Shown here piece by piece: positions 62,761 through 64,000 of a stretch of DNA of 64,000 nucleotides (position 1 is its first letter; every line of letters starts with the position of its first letter). Under the pieces are notes generated by a model. It did not search any database. It had not been told where the DNA came from and saw nothing but the letters and a program-made list of their open reading frames with translations. This stretch comes from Pyruvatibacter mobilis. Its GTDB lineage: Bacteria; Pseudomonadota; Alphaproteobacteria; CGMCC-115125. The stretch lies in contig NZ_CP051630.1 of NCBI RefSeq assembly GCF_012848855.1, positions 2,211,501 to 2,275,500 on the forward strand, read 5' to 3'. The position numbers were made by a program, and so were the translations under genes.

Positions 62761-64000
62761 ATGCGCTCTCAGCACCGATCCATCCCGGTTATCCCCAAGG
62801 GCGGACTTCTCTCCGCGCGCAGCGAGGGCGCTGTGCCGGGTGACATGTCTCACCTGACGCTGGCGCCGGTGGACCTTCCCAGCCCGCGCGACACGGTCGC
62901 GGTGATGAGCACCGCACCGGAGCTGGGCGCCAAGGTGGCCGAAGCCCTGGACATGCGCCGCAGCCAGAAGGTGGACCTGCTGCATGTGCAGCCGGGGGAA
63001 AGCCTGGACCAGTTGTTGGCACCGGGACTGACGGCGGTGATCGCCGAGATTGACCCGGCGGAAGGCGGGCTTGCACGGCTCAAGCGCCTGTGCGCCATCG
63101 GGCCCAATGCGCCGGTGGTGGTGCTGATGCGCGGCATGGATGACGACACCATGCTGGCGGCTATCGAGGCCGGGGCCGAGGAAGTTGTGGACATCACCCC
63201 GGCGGGCACTTTCAACGGCGCGGACCTTGCCAATGCAGTGGCCCGGGCGCTGGCGCGTCACAGCCAGGACGGCCGCCCGGCCCGATCCGGCGCGGGAGAC
63301 GCCAAGCTGGCTCCTGCCCCGCTGATGCTGGTGCAGGAAGCCCCGGAAGCCATGGTGGTGCTGGACCGGCACGGGGCGGTGGCCTTCATCAATCCGGCAG
63401 CCGAGGAATTGCTGGGTCGGGCGGCAGATACGCTGATGGGCAAGCGGTTCGATCTTGATATCGGCAAGGGCGGCGAGGTGACCATCGTGCAGCCGGGCGG
63501 GGAAACCCGCGTGGCGGAAGTGGACGTGGTGGAAACCGAACGCGGCGGGGTGCCCGCACGCATTGCCAGCTTCACCGACATCACGGTGCGGCGGAAGCTC
63601 GAAACCGCGCTGAAGACCGCGCAGGGCGGGCGCGACGCGGCCCTGAAGCGCTCCGGGCGGTTCTTCTCACGGGTGAGCCATGACCTGCGCACGCCGCTGA
63701 CCCACATCGTGGGCTTCGCCGACCTGCTGCAGAGCGACCGGATTACCGATCCACAGCGGCGGCAGGACTATGCGGCTTCCATCTCGGATGCGGGCCGGGC
63801 GATGCTGGACATGGTGGAAGACCTTCTGAGCGTGGTGGACGCGCAGGGCGCGGCCATGCCGGAGCCGTGCGACCTAGCGAAGCTGGTGCGCAACACGGCG
63901 CATTTCCTGTCGCGGGCCGATGGCGGGCCGGAAGTGGTGGTCGATGCACCGCAGGGGGCGCTGGTGGCGCGGGTGGACCTCGCCAAGCTGCAAAGAGCGC
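62761..64000 (+). CDS. PAS sensor histidine kinase, 3' end beyond the window
   Basis: The frame is open from the ATG at 62761 to the window end (413 codons). Residues 40-165 resemble a degenerate receiver or pseudo-receiver domain (DTVAVMSTAPELGAKVAEAL, VVVLMRGMDDDTMLAAIEAGAEEVVD) without clear phosphorylation residues. A PAS domain follows (residues 180-275: VVLDRHGAVAFINPAAEELLG), then HisKA with FFSRVSHDLRTPLTHIVGFADLL near residue 305. The ATPase domain lies outside. The 5' region carries CtrA-like and GANTC signals, so cell-cycle control is possible. Confidence 0.88.
   Translation, partial: MRSQHRSIPVIPKGGLLSARSEGAVPGDMSHLTLAPVDLPSPRDTVAVMSTAPELGAKVAEALDMRRSQKVDLLHVQPGESLDQLLAPGLTAVIAEIDPAEGGLARLKRLCAIGPNAPVVVLMRGMDDDTMLAAIEAGAEEVVDITPAGTFNGADLANAVARALARHSQDGRPARSGAGDAKLAPAPLMLVQEAPEAMVVLDRHGAVAFINPAAEELLGRAADTLMGKRFDLDIGKGGEVTIVQPGGETRVAEVDVVETERGGVPARIASFTDITVRRKLETALKTAQGGRDAALKRSGRFFSRVSHDLRTPLTHIVGFADLLQSDRITDPQRRQDYAASISDAGRAMLDMVEDLLSVVDAQGAAMPEPCDLAKLVRNTAHFLSRADGGPEVVVDAPQGALVARVDLAKLQRA

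Overview
The window is 64 kb of high-GC (about two-thirds G+C by eye), densely packed chromosomal DNA from an alphaproteobacterium. The evidence is the gene order (pmbA-cysQ-DUF4170-DUF374-waaA-lpxK-acyltransferase; ribF-ileS-lspA-DUF3035-M16-M16), DUF2093 and DUF3035 genes, CtrA-like boxes, a GANTC cluster, a TipF-like protein and a CIRCE-controlled groESL. The lipid-catabolism flavour suggests a Parvibaculum-like member of the Hyphomicrobiales, but that genus-level guess is inference. I saw no rRNA, tRNA, CRISPR array, insertion sequence or integrase.

Layout. 0-9.5 kb: a methyltransferase, a MAPEG protein, a transglutaminase-like lipoprotein, then a plus-strand Kdo/lipid A operon, then convergent M23 peptidase, DUF2093 and xseA. 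11-20.5 kb: purD, two paralogous APH-like acyl-CoA kinases on either side of an MscS channel, a PAS histidine kinase, a GST and an ACAD11-like acyl-CoA dehydrogenase. 20.6-24.2 kb: tadA, a low-GC two-gene insertion, then rluB and rsmD. 24-36 kb: a long minus-strand housekeeping block (mutL, pgi, two M16 peptidases, a DUF3035 lipoprotein, lspA, ileS, ribF). 36-43.5 kb: an orphan CheY, a HAD hydrolase, a TipF-like EAL protein, a small low-GC membrane gene, gamma-glutamylcyclotransferase, glutathione peroxidase, a chemoreceptor and an OmpA-like lipoprotein. 43.8-51 kb: central and amino-acid metabolism (SDR, aminotransferase, PEP mutase/isocitrate lyase-type enzyme, two tandem phosphofructokinases, a DSD1-type PLP enzyme). 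51-55.5 kb: polyprenyl-phosphate/glycan membrane proteins. 56-58.3 kb: groES-groEL. 58.3-62.4 kb: hisG, hisZ and hisS. The window ends inside a PAS sensor kinase gene.

Three things stand out. First, a low-GC cassette between tadA and rluB encodes an uncharacterised 198-residue protein and a winged-helix/HEPN-like protein with an R-x6-H motif, which looks like an undescribed toxin-antitoxin or defence-type module. Second, HisZ carries an N-terminal Cro/YdaS-like helix-turn-helix domain, and the DNA just upstream of the gene holds a perfect 14-bp inverted repeat plus two more copies of the same TGTCCTG half-site at whole helical-turn spacings; this predicts a histidine enzyme subunit that doubles as its own repressor. 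Third, the tandem phosphofructokinases differ in that one has lost the Mg-binding GGD signature (GGVHT). CtrA-like boxes precede three chemotaxis or motility genes, and three GANTC methylation sites lie within 30 bp upstream of the last sensor kinase, which suggests cell-cycle control.
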